Source: Ardenticatenaceae bacterium (GTDB lineage: Bacteria; Chloroflexota; Anaerolineae; Promineifilales; Promineifilaceae). Taken from it: a stretch of DNA of 21,895 nucleotides. The DNA lies in assembly GCA_020634215.1 (NCBI GenBank), contig JACKCD010000072.1, positions 1-21,895 on the forward strand, in the 5' to 3' direction. Of this stretch, positions 7,103-14,623 are shown in pieces; the first letter of the stretch is position 1, and the number at the start of each line of letters is the position of its first letter. The notes beneath the pieces were generated by a model that saw only the letters and a list, made by a program, of their open reading frames with translations, was not told where the DNA came from and did not search any database. A program made the position numbers and the translations under genes.

Positions 7103-7684
7103 TTGAACGAAGAACAACTCTGGCTTGACCAAGCCAGAAAGGGCGACAAAGATGCCTTCGGCCAATTGATAGATGCGTATCAGATACCCGTCTATAACCT
7201 TGCCTACCGAATGCTCAACAACTCAGGTGAGGCTGAGGAAGCGGCACAGGAAGCCTTTATTCGCGCCTATACACGTTTGGAAAGCTATAACCCCGACCAT
7301 AAATTTAGCACGTGGTTGCTTTCCATTACGTCAAACTACTGTATTGATTTGCTGCGTAAGCGTCGCGCCATTTTTCTGTCTATTGATGAACCACTGGGGG
7401 CGCATCCCGCGCTTCGCAGTGACAAGATAAAGGAGCCTGAGGCTCAAGTGACACTGAACGAACAGCAAGAAATGGTCCAATCTCTGTTGGAAGATTTGCC
7501 AGATGAATACCGCCAGGCGGTGGTGTTGCGCTACTGGTACGAGCTTTCCTACGAAGAAATTGCTGATTCGATGGAAACAACCGTTAGCGCCATTAAATCC
7601 CGCCTGTTCCGGGCGCGTAAACTGCTGGCTGAGATTGGAGTGAAAAAAGGGTTGATATCTGCGTTGGAGCAGGTGATGGCCTAA
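7103..7684 (+). CDS. ECF RNA polymerase sigma factor
   Basis: A 193-residue sigma-70 family ECF factor, the normal length. Region 2 (residues ~15-85) carries IPVYNLAYRMLNNSGEAEEA, QEAFIRAYTRLESYNP and FSTWLLSITSNYCIDLLRKR. Region 4 (~125-185) has LPDEYRQAVVLRYWYELSY and the HTH AIKSRLFRARKLL. I place the start at the TTG at 7103, 10 bases after AGGAG; the TTG at 7094 is too close to that site. It is followed after 15 bases by a zinc-type anti-sigma gene and then by a membrane protein gene. The whole set runs from a sigma-W-like promoter to one terminator, which fits an autoregulated envelope-stress circuit. Confidence 0.95.
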   Translation: MNEEQLWLDQARKGDKDAFGQLIDAYQIPVYNLAYRMLNNSGEAEEAAQEAFIRAYTRLESYNPDHKFSTWLLSITSNYCIDLLRKRRAIFLSIDEPLGAHPALRSDKIKEPEAQVTLNEQQEMVQSLLEDLPDEYRQAVVLRYWYELSYEEIADSMETTVSAIKSRLFRARKLLAEIGVKKGLISALEQVMA

Positions 7685-7699
7685 AACCGGGATAGACCT

Positions 7700-8242
7700 A
7701 TGGAACAAGAACACGACTACGCCTATGCCCTGATGATGGATGCGCTGGATGGTGAACTCACCGAAGGCAGCAAGCTGGAGTTGGAGCTACATTTGCAAAT
7801 GTGTAGCGACTGCCTGCGCGAATGGCACGCTCTGGTGGCGATTGAAACGCTGCTGCGTACAACCCCTGCCCTGGCTCCGGCGGCCGGCTTTACCCAGCGC
7901 ACGCTGGCACGGCTGCCCAACCGCCGCTATCGCATTTGGGCACTGACGGCCATCTATCTGGTTTTGCTGCTGTGCGGCTTTGTTCCCATGGCACTGGGTG
8001 CTTGGGCCATGACCCGACTGCTCCCGATCTTAAATCAGCCAGCTTTGATCAATGGCATCACCCACTCCCTAACTAAGTTTATGCAGGTGATAGGGGCTGT
8101 CCTTATGGCGCTGTTTAACGGATTGGGCGAAGTTGTGGTGCAGCAGCCGGCCGCACTGGGTTGGTTTTTGGTCATCATGGGCGTAATTTCGGTCTGGGGT
8201 GGTCTGCTGCGCGAGCTATTGAGCCAGCCGCAACGGGCATAA
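7700..8242 (+). CDS. Membrane anti-sigma factor with zinc (ZAS) motif
   Basis: A 180-residue partner of the sigma factor just upstream. The N-terminal cytoplasmic domain shows the zinc anti-sigma motif H-x3-C-x2-C (His31, Cys35, Cys38 in HLQMCSDC), which by family knowledge wraps around the sigma factor and blocks RNA polymerase binding. The rest is unusually membrane-rich: three hydrophobic stretches at ~77-103, ~120-140 and ~152-172, compared with one helix in RsiW-like proteins. Release would be by regulated proteolysis or a conformational change in response to an envelope signal; neither is visible in sequence. The start ATG at 7700 has only a weak ribosome site, suggesting coupling to the sigma gene. 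Confidence 0.9.
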   Translation: MEQEHDYAYALMMDALDGELTEGSKLELELHLQMCSDCLREWHALVAIETLLRTTPALAPAAGFTQRTLARLPNRRYRIWALTAIYLVLLLCGFVPMALGAWAMTRLLPILNQPALINGITHSLTKFMQVIGAVLMALFNGLGEVVVQQPAALGWFLVIMGVISVWGGLLRELLSQPQRA

Positions 8243-8270
8243 ATTTTGATTTATTGGTGAGAAGAAGCTT

Positions 8271-9392
8271 ATGAAACGATTACTGGTTATTGGATTATTG
8301 GTTGGATTGCTGTTGGTGCCAACAACGGCCGTTTTTGCCGCCCCCATACAAGACGGCGTTGACGTGATTGCCGAAGGCCAAACGGTCAACAACGACATCG
8401 CCCTGTTTGGCAAAGACCTCGCCATTCACAAGGGCGGGTTTGTCAAAGGGGATGTGGTGGTTTTTGGCGGCAATGCCGAGGTTGACGGCCAAATCAAAGG
8501 CAATGTGGTGCTGTTTGGCGGCAACATGGAGATTGCCAACGAGATTGACGGCGATTTGGTGCTGTTTGGCGGCAACCTGACGGCTACCGAGGGTGCCAAA
8601 ATCAATGGCGACTGCGTGCTGCTGGGTGGCAACCTGGAAAATATGGCGGGAGCCAACCTGGGCTGTAGCTCGGCTGATGTGCCCAATGTGTTGGCTTCCA
8701 TTTCACAGGAGTTGCCCAAGGGAGATTTTCCTCTACCCAATATGCCGCGTGGCGGCAGCTTTGTTGGCGAAACAATCGGGGCGATTTTTAGCAGCTTGTT
8801 TGCTGGGTTCCTGGCGTTTGTAGCTGCCGCAGCCATGCCGCAGCACATGGAGCGGATTGAGCGGACGGTACGGCAAAAACCGATGGCAAGTGGGGCTGTG
8901 GGGCTGTTAACGGCCGTTTCCGTTCCCGCCATCATCGCCCTCCTCCTGCCCATCTCCATCATTTTGACCTTTGTGTGCGTCGGTATCCTCGGCTTCCCCA
9001 TCATGCTGGCACTGGGTTTGGGGTTAATCGCTGGTTCGGTTTTGGGCTGGCTAACGGTTGGTCACATGGTTGGCAAGCGGCTGGTAGCAGTGCTGGGCAT
9101 GACACGGCTCTCTATGCCAGTGACTGCCGCACTGGGTGCAGCCGCCATGACGCTGGTAATCAATGCGCTAGGCATCGTCACCTTTGGTGCCGTGGACGTT
9201 TTGTTGACAACCATCGTCACCTCATTGGGGTTAGGTGCAGTAGCCTTAACGCAGTTTGGCACAAAATCCTATCCCTTCCTAGCTACGCCCACCAAGCGAG
9301 TGATTGAGTCGGATGATGATGGGATTGTGGTGGATGATGATAAATTAACGGCCGTTCTCCGCACTCTCCCCCACGACGACGACACCCCCTAA
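8271..9392 (+). CDS. Bactofilin-like beta-helix membrane protein of the ECF operon
   Basis: A 373-residue protein with three parts. Residues 1-23 are a signal peptide (LLVIGLLVGLLLVPTTAVFA, cleavage near AAP). Residues ~35-125 are a repeat region of about 17-18 residues per turn (GDVVVFGGN, GNVVLFGGN, GDLVLFGGN, GDCVLLGGN), which fits a right-handed beta-solenoid of the bactofilin/polymer-forming type facing outside. Residues ~165-320 contain about five hydrophobic helices with GLLTAVSVPAIIALLLPISI and following stretches. The C-terminus is cytoplasm-like and Asp-rich (SDDDGIVVDDD). The repeats are visible in DNA too: TGGTGCTGTTTGGCGGCAAC occurs at 8506 and 8557, 51 bases apart. As last gene of the sigma operon it may be the effector or sensor of envelope stress. 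Its function is unknown. Confidence 0.85.
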   Translation: MKRLLVIGLLVGLLLVPTTAVFAAPIQDGVDVIAEGQTVNNDIALFGKDLAIHKGGFVKGDVVVFGGNAEVDGQIKGNVVLFGGNMEIANEIDGDLVLFGGNLTATEGAKINGDCVLLGGNLENMAGANLGCSSADVPNVLASISQELPKGDFPLPNMPRGGSFVGETIGAIFSSLFAGFLAFVAAAAMPQHMERIERTVRQKPMASGAVGLLTAVSVPAIIALLLPISIILTFVCVGILGFPIMLALGLGLIAGSVLGWLTVGHMVGKRLVAVLGMTRLSMPVTAALGAAAMTLVINALGIVTFGAVDVLLTTIVTSLGLGAVALTQFGTKSYPFLATPTKRVIESDDDGIVVDDDKLTAVLRTLPHDDDTP

Positions 9393-9422
9393 CTTTCCTT
9401 TACCTCTTCTTCCCTCTTCCCA

Positions 9423-9457
9423 GGGGTCGCTACCGTATGGCTGGCGACCCCTTTTTT
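9423..9457 (+). terminator. Strong terminator of the ECF operon
   Basis: GGGGTCGC (9423-9430), 13-base loop, GCGACCCC (9444-9451), TTTTTT. It lies 30 bases after the membrane-protein stop and directly before the convergent lipoprotein gene. Confidence 0.9.
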
Positions 9458-9459
9458 AA

Positions 9460-10749
9460 TTATGGCGCACCCTGACTAATGACATAATTAGCCAAGTCAG
9501 GGAGAATATCGTTGAGGTTATAGGTTTCCCATTGCCCACCGCCGCCGGCCGTAAATAGGCAAAAACCAATCACATACCCATCCTGCCGCACCCCGTTGTC
9601 ATACCAAGCCATTTGGTTCACATAGGCCGCTGGCCCTGTTTCCCCCCACACCCCCTGCTCTGTCCAGAAATTTTGAAATTCGCGCCATCCCTTGCCTTTA
9701 GGGCCAGGGCGTGGCCCTACCAGCCCATCAATCCCCGCTTCTGAAATGACCAAGGGGATGACTAAATTGCGTGGTTTGAGGATTTCTTCGTAATACCAGC
9801 GGTAGCGAAAAATGAGCGAGCCGCGATCTGGGTAGGGGGTTTGCTGGGGCAGCGGTGAGCCAAAGCCATATTCGATGCTGGGGGCGGTGTATTCATGCAG
9901 CGTCAGAATGCCACCATATTCCAGCGCCACCTCGATGGCGGGAACAAACAGCTCGAATTCGTCCAACTCCGGCACGCCGGTGGAAAAGCCACCAATGGCA
10001 GTACGAAAGCCGTGTTTTGCCATCTCGCGCACCCGCTCGGCTTCAAAGCGAGCATACCATTCCATGCGGTCTAAATTGGGGTCGGGTTCGTTCCACCCTT
10101 CCCAGAAATCAACGGCCGGATTTAGCTCATATTCCCGCAGTTGTTCCGCCACCAATTTGCGGGCTTCTTCCTCAGGGTTGCCACCATAATCCTGGTTTTC
10201 CACCGGAATACGCCCGACGGTGATGGTGCGCGGCGACACCTCCTTGATTTCGGCCATGTAGCCGAGGTCGGCCACCCCTTTGATGACAGACGGCTGGGCG
10301 CGACGGATAAATTCCATGATGTTGGGGCTGTTGTTACGGTTGACGTGCAGGCCGAGCTTGCTGGGGCCAAGCTCGGTGCTGGGGGGAAGCTGGGGGATAT
10401 AGCTGACGTAAGGGGTGGCGGCCGGCGTGGGGGTGGCAGTGGGAATGGGGGTGCGGGTGGGTGGAATGGGGGTGAAGGTGGGGATAAGACCAACGGCCGT
10501 TCCTGCAACCACCCCCTCGTTCACCCGCCCCGCATCCAACGTCGGCAGCAGTTCCGACGCACTGGGTGTCCAAGTAGGCGGGACGGCGGCTATTGCATCA
10601 AGGTTAGCGGGCTGAACGGCCGTTGGCAAGGCCGTCGGCAAGGGCGCAGCAGGAATCGTAGTGCAGCCAGTAATCAGTAACCAGTAACCAATAATCAGTA
10701 ACCAGTAACCTGCAACTTGCCACCTGCTACCTGTAATCGTCTTTTTCAT
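9460..10749 (-). CDS. Lipoprotein with TIM-barrel glycoside-hydrolase-like domain
   Basis: A 429-residue surface lipoprotein. The signal peptide ends with lipobox LITGC (Cys29). A Pro/Thr-rich linker follows to about residue 115. The rest looks like a (beta/alpha)8 glycoside hydrolase of clan A type: FWEGWNEPDP places a candidate acid/base at Glu221 after beta-4, and LVISEAGIDG places a candidate nucleophile at Glu337 after beta-7. Substrate and exact GH family are not recognisable. Its ATG overlaps the stop of the upstream glycosyltransferase (ATGA), so the two are translationally coupled and probably work on the same glycan or glycoprotein. The hydrophobic core of the signal peptide (GYWLLII-GYWLLIT) is encoded by a 21-bp tandem repeat of a dispersed repeat family. 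Confidence 0.85.
   Translation of the reverse strand: MKKTITGSRWQVAGYWLLIIGYWLLITGCTTIPAAPLPTALPTAVQPANLDAIAAVPPTWTPSASELLPTLDAGRVNEGVVAGTAVGLIPTFTPIPPTRTPIPTATPTPAATPYVSYIPQLPPSTELGPSKLGLHVNRNNSPNIMEFIRRAQPSVIKGVADLGYMAEIKEVSPRTITVGRIPVENQDYGGNPEEEARKLVAEQLREYELNPAVDFWEGWNEPDPNLDRMEWYARFEAERVREMAKHGFRTAIGGFSTGVPELDEFELFVPAIEVALEYGGILTLHEYTAPSIEYGFGSPLPQQTPYPDRGSLIFRYRWYYEEILKPRNLVIPLVISEAGIDGLVGPRPGPKGKGWREFQNFWTEQGVWGETGPAAYVNQMAWYDNGVRQDGYVIGFCLFTAGGGGQWETYNLNDILPDLANYVISQGAP
10671..10710. repeat. Tandem repeat of the CAGTAACC/CAGTAATC family inside the lipoprotein signal peptide
   Basis: TAATCAGTAACCAGTAACC occurs at 10671-10689 and 10692-10710, a 21-base period that keeps frame. Related sequence is at about 18914-18937 and 20694-20760. 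Translated on the minus strand it gives GYWLLII/GYWLLIT. Confidence 0.85.
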
Positions 10750-12788
10750 CGAATCTCCACGGGCTGCAGGAGGAGACGGTCAGCAACGGCCGTTTCTCCC
10801 TGCAAAATGGGCAAGCGCTCCCCAGTCGGCTGGTAATATACCCCAATTTCCACCTGGTAGGTGCCGGGCGGCGCGTCGGGCGGAATCCACAGCGGGAAGT
10901 AGCTGAGGAGCCGTTCACCGCCCTCGGCCTGCCAAAATTGCGCCGGATAATGGTTGGCATCAGACCCCGCAATCACCTGCCCGTCGGCGTTGAGCAGGTG
11001 GGCAAAAATGATGTAGTGGCGGTCGGGGCGGGGCTGGAGCGTCCAGTAGAGGATAAGTTCCAGTACGCTGCCGGGGGTACTGGCCTCGGTGCGGTCATGA
11101 CCGAGGAAGGTCATGGTGTTGCCAAAGTTAATGGGCAGGTCAATGGGGTGGCGCAGCCCGTCGGGGTCATCCGGCACAAAGCGGGTTTCCCATGACCACA
11201 CGGCGGGGGATTGGTCGGTTGGCGGCGGTTGGGAAGTGCCGTCGAATTGGTAAACATCGAAGACGGGGCGGTGGAAGCGATCAACGGCCGTTTCCACCCG
11301 TTCCAACCCCACCGCCCGCGCCAGCAAGAGAGGCTGCGGCGTGTTTTCAGCCAGCAGAATGTAGGTGGCGGGCTGGTTAGGCAATGGCAGTGCCTGCGTC
11401 GCATCAAACCAGTGAATGCCATCGTACTGTTCGGGGGCCAGCAGCGCCAACGTCGGGTGCTGTGGATATTGTGTGGATAAGTAGAGCGAACTGTGGATAA
11501 CGTGCTGCTGCAAATAGTCCGCCACATAGACCATCGCCACCCGCCGGTCATCGTCGTTTTGCGGGTTATTGTGCCAATTGATGAAGTAGTCGCGGCTGAC
11601 GGTGAGGGTGAGGTAGGCGACAAGAAGGAGATTGAGAGATTGAGAGATTGAGAGATTGGGGATTGGAGATTGGGAATTGGAGATTGCCTTTGCCCAATTG
11701 CTTATCTTGTCCAAGACCAACGCCGGAAAAATATAGACGGCGGGTAAAATGCCGATGGCGCGTTGGTAGTAGGGAAGGGATTCGGCGGAGAGGAGCATGG
11801 GGAGGAGCATGAGAACCATCCAGACGAAGAGGGTGGCATAGGCCAACCGCTGCCGCCCGCGCTGTGTCCAAAGGCGCAGGGCAGCCAGCAGCAACCCGGC
11901 ATAAAACAATACGCCCATGATGGGGTCAAAGACGGGCTGCCCAGCAATGTTAAAGCGGTAGTTGATGTCGCCCCACGCAGTAAACATGCGCCCCGTTTCT
12001 TTGATGCTTTGCCATAGCCGGGCAGCGGGGTCGCCACCGGAGAATTGCTCGGAAAAGACGGAGACTTGGGCGGCGCGGCCGTAAAAGTCGAGCGGATTGT
12101 GCCAAAAGTGGAGGCCGAGGGGGAGAAAGATGAGGAAGGCAACAACGGCCGTTCCCACCAGCTTCCACCAATATCCCGTTACCAATTTTCGCTCAACGAG
12201 CAAGGCCAGGCCAACAATGGCGAGGATGAGAAAGGGAAAGAGGCGAACGGCCGTATACGTGTACTGTGTCAACCCCAAAAAGAAGCCCGCCCACAAAAAA
12301 TGCCGCCACCGCCCGCTGCGCCAGCCGTGAAACAGCAGCAAAATGGCGGGCAACTGCACCAGCGGCTGGATGACGGCGCGGTAGCCGTTGCGACTGGCGA
12401 TGAGGTGCCAAAGAGAGAGGGAGAGGAAAACGGCCGTTAATACCCCTACCCGCCGATTAAACAGTTCCCGCCCCACGGCGTAGCTGAGGGTCACGGTGAG
12501 AATGCCGACACATGCTGACAGGAGTCGGCCGGCAAACATCGGATGCCCCAATAAGGCAATCAGTCCCGCTTCCAGATAGACAAACAGGGCTTCGCGCCCG
12601 GTGAAAGCGGAAAAGAACGCCGGAAAACCCGCCTTCCCCGACAGCACATCCAGTGCCAGCAATGCCTTTGTCGCTTCGTCGGGATGCCAGCCAAAGGGAA
12701 TGGTTGCCAGCCGCCACAGCCGCAGACCAGCCGACAAGAGCAAAATCCCAAGTAGCCATATGTTGTGGCAAAATTTAGGCGGTTTCAT
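10746..12788 (-). CDS. GT-C membrane glycosyltransferase, ArnT/PMT (GT39/GT83) type
   Basis: A 680-residue protein with about 10-11 membrane helices over residues 1-385, then a soluble C-terminal domain of about 290 residues. Near the first external loop it has GWHPDEATKALLAL, the acidic Asp-Glu motif of PMT_2/ArnT-type enzymes, followed by FTGREALFVYL and RNGYRAVIQPL. Such enzymes move a sugar from a polyprenyl-phosphate donor to lipid or protein on the outer face of the membrane. Donor and acceptor are unknown here. The C-terminal domain includes a beta-rich part (ELILYWTLQPRPDRHYIIFA, PPGTYQVEIGVYY) typical of large Chloroflexota GT39-like proteins. It overlaps the lipoprotein gene by four bases. 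A 60-bp dispersed repeat (11627-11686) encodes about 20 residues at the junction between the membrane and soluble parts. The ATG at 12788 lacks a clear ribosome site. Confidence 0.88.
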   Translation of the reverse strand: MKPPKFCHNIWLLGILLLSAGLRLWRLATIPFGWHPDEATKALLALDVLSGKAGFPAFFSAFTGREALFVYLEAGLIALLGHPMFAGRLLSACVGILTVTLSYAVGRELFNRRVGVLTAVFLSLSLWHLIASRNGYRAVIQPLVQLPAILLLFHGWRSGRWRHFLWAGFFLGLTQYTYTAVRLFPFLILAIVGLALLVERKLVTGYWWKLVGTAVVAFLIFLPLGLHFWHNPLDFYGRAAQVSVFSEQFSGGDPAARLWQSIKETGRMFTAWGDINYRFNIAGQPVFDPIMGVLFYAGLLLAALRLWTQRGRQRLAYATLFVWMVLMLLPMLLSAESLPYYQRAIGILPAVYIFPALVLDKISNWAKAISNSQSPIPNLSISQSLNLLLVAYLTLTVSRDYFINWHNNPQNDDDRRVAMVYVADYLQQHVIHSSLYLSTQYPQHPTLALLAPEQYDGIHWFDATQALPLPNQPATYILLAENTPQPLLLARAVGLERVETAVDRFHRPVFDVYQFDGTSQPPPTDQSPAVWSWETRFVPDDPDGLRHPIDLPINFGNTMTFLGHDRTEASTPGSVLELILYWTLQPRPDRHYIIFAHLLNADGQVIAGSDANHYPAQFWQAEGGERLLSYFPLWIPPDAPPGTYQVEIGVYYQPTGERLPILQGETAVADRLLLQPVEIR
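11627..11686. repeat. GAGATTG-type dispersed repeat inside the glycosyltransferase gene
   Basis: About 60 bases of GAGATTGA / GGATTGGAGATT units. Read on the minus strand it stays open and encodes ISNSQSPIPNLSISQSLNLL. Related copies are at 14531-14548 and 21651-21702. Confidence 0.8.
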
Positions 12789-13123
12789 AAAAAAACAAAC
12801 AGGATTGACAGCGTTGGTTACAAGCTAAGGTTTTACGGTTCTTTGGGAATTCATGGGGTTGACTTGATTTTGACGTGGTGTATGGTGCCCAAAAGTTCAT
12901 TTGCTACATATCACGCACCATAAAACAAACGACAAGAAAATGGCAAGAGGACGTTAACTGTGGAAGGCACTTGACATAAACCGAACGAATTTAAACCACA
13001 AGCTCTGTGGGCATAATGGTCACAAAAATAATTATAAATGTCTTCATCTTTGTCCAAACCAAAGTATTTGCCGAAGATTTCCTGTCCCTCAGCGTTGTCA
13101 CCATTTTTAGTCACACATTAAGT
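12789..13123. other. 335-bp spacer without a convincing gene
   Basis: This region lies between recO's stop and the glycosyltransferase start (both minus strand). TATGGTGC (12881-12888) and GCACCATA (12915-12922) form a spaced inverted repeat about 95-135 bases upstream of the glycosyltransferase and may be an operator. A 67-residue minus-strand ORF (12911-13114) begins 9 bases after the recO stop but has no ribosome site and no family I recognise. I see no tRNA or clear terminator. Confidence 0.5.
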
Positions 13124-13921
13124 TTAAGAGATCATTGGGCTGTCTGGGGAAGCAAACAACTCCGCCTCGCGTCGCAGCCGGTAGAGAAAATCAACTGATT
13201 TGAGGTTGCGTTCCAGAATGTAGGTGAGGTAATGGTGCATGATGCTTTCGAGGTCACGGTGCAACGGCCGTTTAAGCCGCAGCGACGACACCATTTCCCA
13301 CGGCCGCGTTTGTAAATAGCGCAATACTTTAACAGAAACGGCCGTTATCGGCACCGCCCGCCGATCCTGCTCCTGATAGGCCGGCCGCAGCAGCCCGCCT
13401 AGTTCCGCCGAAAAAAACTGGTCTTCCTCTAAAATTGGCTCACTCGAAGCCACACATTGAAACAACTGCGGGCGAAACCCCGTCAGCCCCAGCAGCCGCA
13501 GCTCATAAAACCGCGCCAGCAGCAGCAAATCCTCGGCGGTGGTTAAAGCGTCTAGCGTATTTGCCACCAGATCATAAATGCTGATATTGTGGTCATCTTC
13601 AACCGTAAACCGATCCAGCAGTTCCACCACATACGAGGCATACGTTGCCCGTACCAAATCGGCCCGCAGTGCGGCATAGCCCGCTACCATTTCCGCTTGG
13701 GTAATCACGTCAATATCCCGCCCCTTGGCAAAAAAGAGCTTGCTCCGCATAAAAAGCTCCACATGCCCCGTTTTGCGGCTTTGGGGTTTGCGCGCCCCTT
13801 TGGCAACGGCCGTTATTTTGCCAAACTCCCGCGTATACAGCGTCAGCAGCCGGTCCGCCTCGCCAAAATCGGTGCGCCGCAGCACAATGGCTTCACTGCG
13901 AAAGGTACGTTCTCTACTCAT
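13124..13921 (-). CDS. recO: DNA repair protein RecO
   Basis: RecO (265 residues) helps RecR load RecA onto SSB-coated gaps. The N-terminal OB-fold starts RERTFRSEAIVLRRTDFGEADR and continues LLTLYTREFGKITAVAKGARKP, both diagnostic. The helical middle contains LLLLARFYELRLLGLTGFRPQL. The zinc finger that usually follows (CxxC...CxxC) is degenerate: one Cys remains in QLFQCVASSEPILEED, and the second pair is replaced in GGLLRPAY. The start is the ATG at 13921; the longer open frame upstream only reads through a terminator hairpin. There is no good ribosome site. A terminator for the upstream gene sits immediately in front, so how recO is expressed is not obvious. Confidence 0.93.
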   Translation of the reverse strand: MSRERTFRSEAIVLRRTDFGEADRLLTLYTREFGKITAVAKGARKPQSRKTGHVELFMRSKLFFAKGRDIDVITQAEMVAGYAALRADLVRATYASYVVELLDRFTVEDDHNISIYDLVANTLDALTTAEDLLLLARFYELRLLGLTGFRPQLFQCVASSEPILEEDQFFSAELGGLLRPAYQEQDRRAVPITAVSVKVLRYLQTRPWEMVSSLRLKRPLHRDLESIMHHYLTYILERNLKSVDFLYRLRREAELFASPDSPMIS

Positions 13922-13930
13922 TAGGTCAAC

Positions 13931-13955
13931 AAAAAAACCTGGCCGCAGCCAGGTT
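13931..13955 (-). terminator. Terminator/attenuator between the coiled-coil gene and recO
   Basis: On the minus strand AACCTGGC, loop TGCG, GCCAGGTT, then a run of seven T counting the arm. It begins 5 bases after the stop of the gene at 13961 and ends about 10 bases before the recO ATG, so read-through would be needed to express recO from upstream. Confidence 0.85.
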
Positions 13956-13960
13956 CCCAA

Positions 13961-14452
13961 TCATTCAACCAACTGTTCAGCCGGGGCAGGCTGAGAAACG
14001 GCCGTTTGCTGCTCCACACTCACCTTATCCAGCCCATTTCGCACCACCGACAAATAACGGAGCAAATCCTCCTCCAGCCGCGTCAACACCTCCACCACAT
14101 ACGCATCCGCATCTTGCCGCAGCACATCAGCCTCCCGCCGCCCCCGCTCCAAAATGTTGTCCGACCGCTGCTGCGCCGCCATCAGCACCGAATCACGCCG
14201 CACCAATTCGCTTGCCTCTTGTTTCGCCAGCTCACGAATCCGGTTCGCTTCCTCATGCGCCTGCGCCAAAATGCGCTCCTTTTCTGCCTCAATCCGGTTT
14301 GCCCGCTTCACTTCCTCCGGCACAGCCACCCGCATCTGGTCAATAATGCTAAAAATCTGATCCTCATTAATCAACAAATACGCACTCAACGGCACGCGCA
14401 AGCTGTTATTAAAAACTTCCTCTAACCGATCAACCAGATGTTGAATATCCAT
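13961..14452 (-). CDS. Coiled-coil protein of unknown function (DivIVA / ATP-synthase-b-like helix)
   Basis: A 163-residue, mostly helical, highly charged protein. Residues ~1-45 are a short hydrophobic-containing head (DIQHLVDRLEEVFNNSLRVP, INEDQIFSIIDQMRVAVPEE). Residues ~48-135 form a long coiled coil (RIEAEKERILAQAHEEANRI, RRDSVLMAAQQRSDNILERG, RREADVLRQDADAYVVEVLT), followed by a short Gln/Pro tail. Similar uncharacterised proteins sit beside coaD and recO-type housekeeping genes in Chloroflexota and Firmicutes, often named ATPase or DivIVA-like without evidence. I prefer the ATG at 14452 (GAGG 8 bases upstream) over the ATG at 14458, which is too close to it. Confidence 0.8.
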   Translation of the reverse strand: MDIQHLVDRLEEVFNNSLRVPLSAYLLINEDQIFSIIDQMRVAVPEEVKRANRIEAEKERILAQAHEEANRIRELAKQEASELVRRDSVLMAAQQRSDNILERGRREADVLRQDADAYVVEVLTRLEEDLLRYLSVVRNGLDKVSVEQQTAVSQPAPAEQLVE

Positions 14453-14530
14453 ACCCATACCTCATCCGCTAACAAGTGGCCTGCAAACAACAATACCTTG
14501 TTAAGAGCAACCATCGGCATTTTTTGAAGA

Positions 14531-14548
14531 TTGGAGATTAATCTCCAA
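14531..14548. repeat. 18-bp perfect palindrome of the GAGATTG repeat family
   Basis: TTGGAGATTAATCTCCAA lies in the 171-bp spacer between coaD and the coiled-coil gene. Its half matches the repeat units at 11627-11686 and 21651-21702. It would form a hairpin or a symmetric protein site. I see nothing else certain in the spacer. Confidence 0.75.
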
Positions 14549-14623
14549 CCTCCATTTGACATACCAATGTATAGCCGAGTTTCCTATTCTATAAGATCAC
14601 AAAATATTATAGTCCCACCCAGT

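Noticed and set aside
8426..9004. 192-residue minus-strand ORF opposite the solenoid membrane protein
   Set aside because: It is a repetitive shadow frame of the FGGN repeats. The plus strand has signal peptide, helices and operon context.
10111..10119. AACGGCCGG and similar sites (for example 17571-17580) as further palindrome copies
   Set aside because: They break the symmetry in the core octamer or flanks and are not counted.
10141..10680. 179-residue plus-strand ORF opposite the lipoprotein
   Set aside because: It is Gly-rich low complexity produced by the Pro/Thr linker on the real coding strand.
11627..11686. CRISPR-like array suggested by repeated GAGATTG units
   Set aside because: The units are 8-14 bases with no spacers of constant length and lie in frame inside a gene. 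No cas gene is present.
12911..13114. 67-residue minus-strand ORF 9 bases after recO
   Set aside because: It has no ribosome site, its second half looks non-protein-like, and no family is recognised. A small recO-coupled gene is possible but unsupported.
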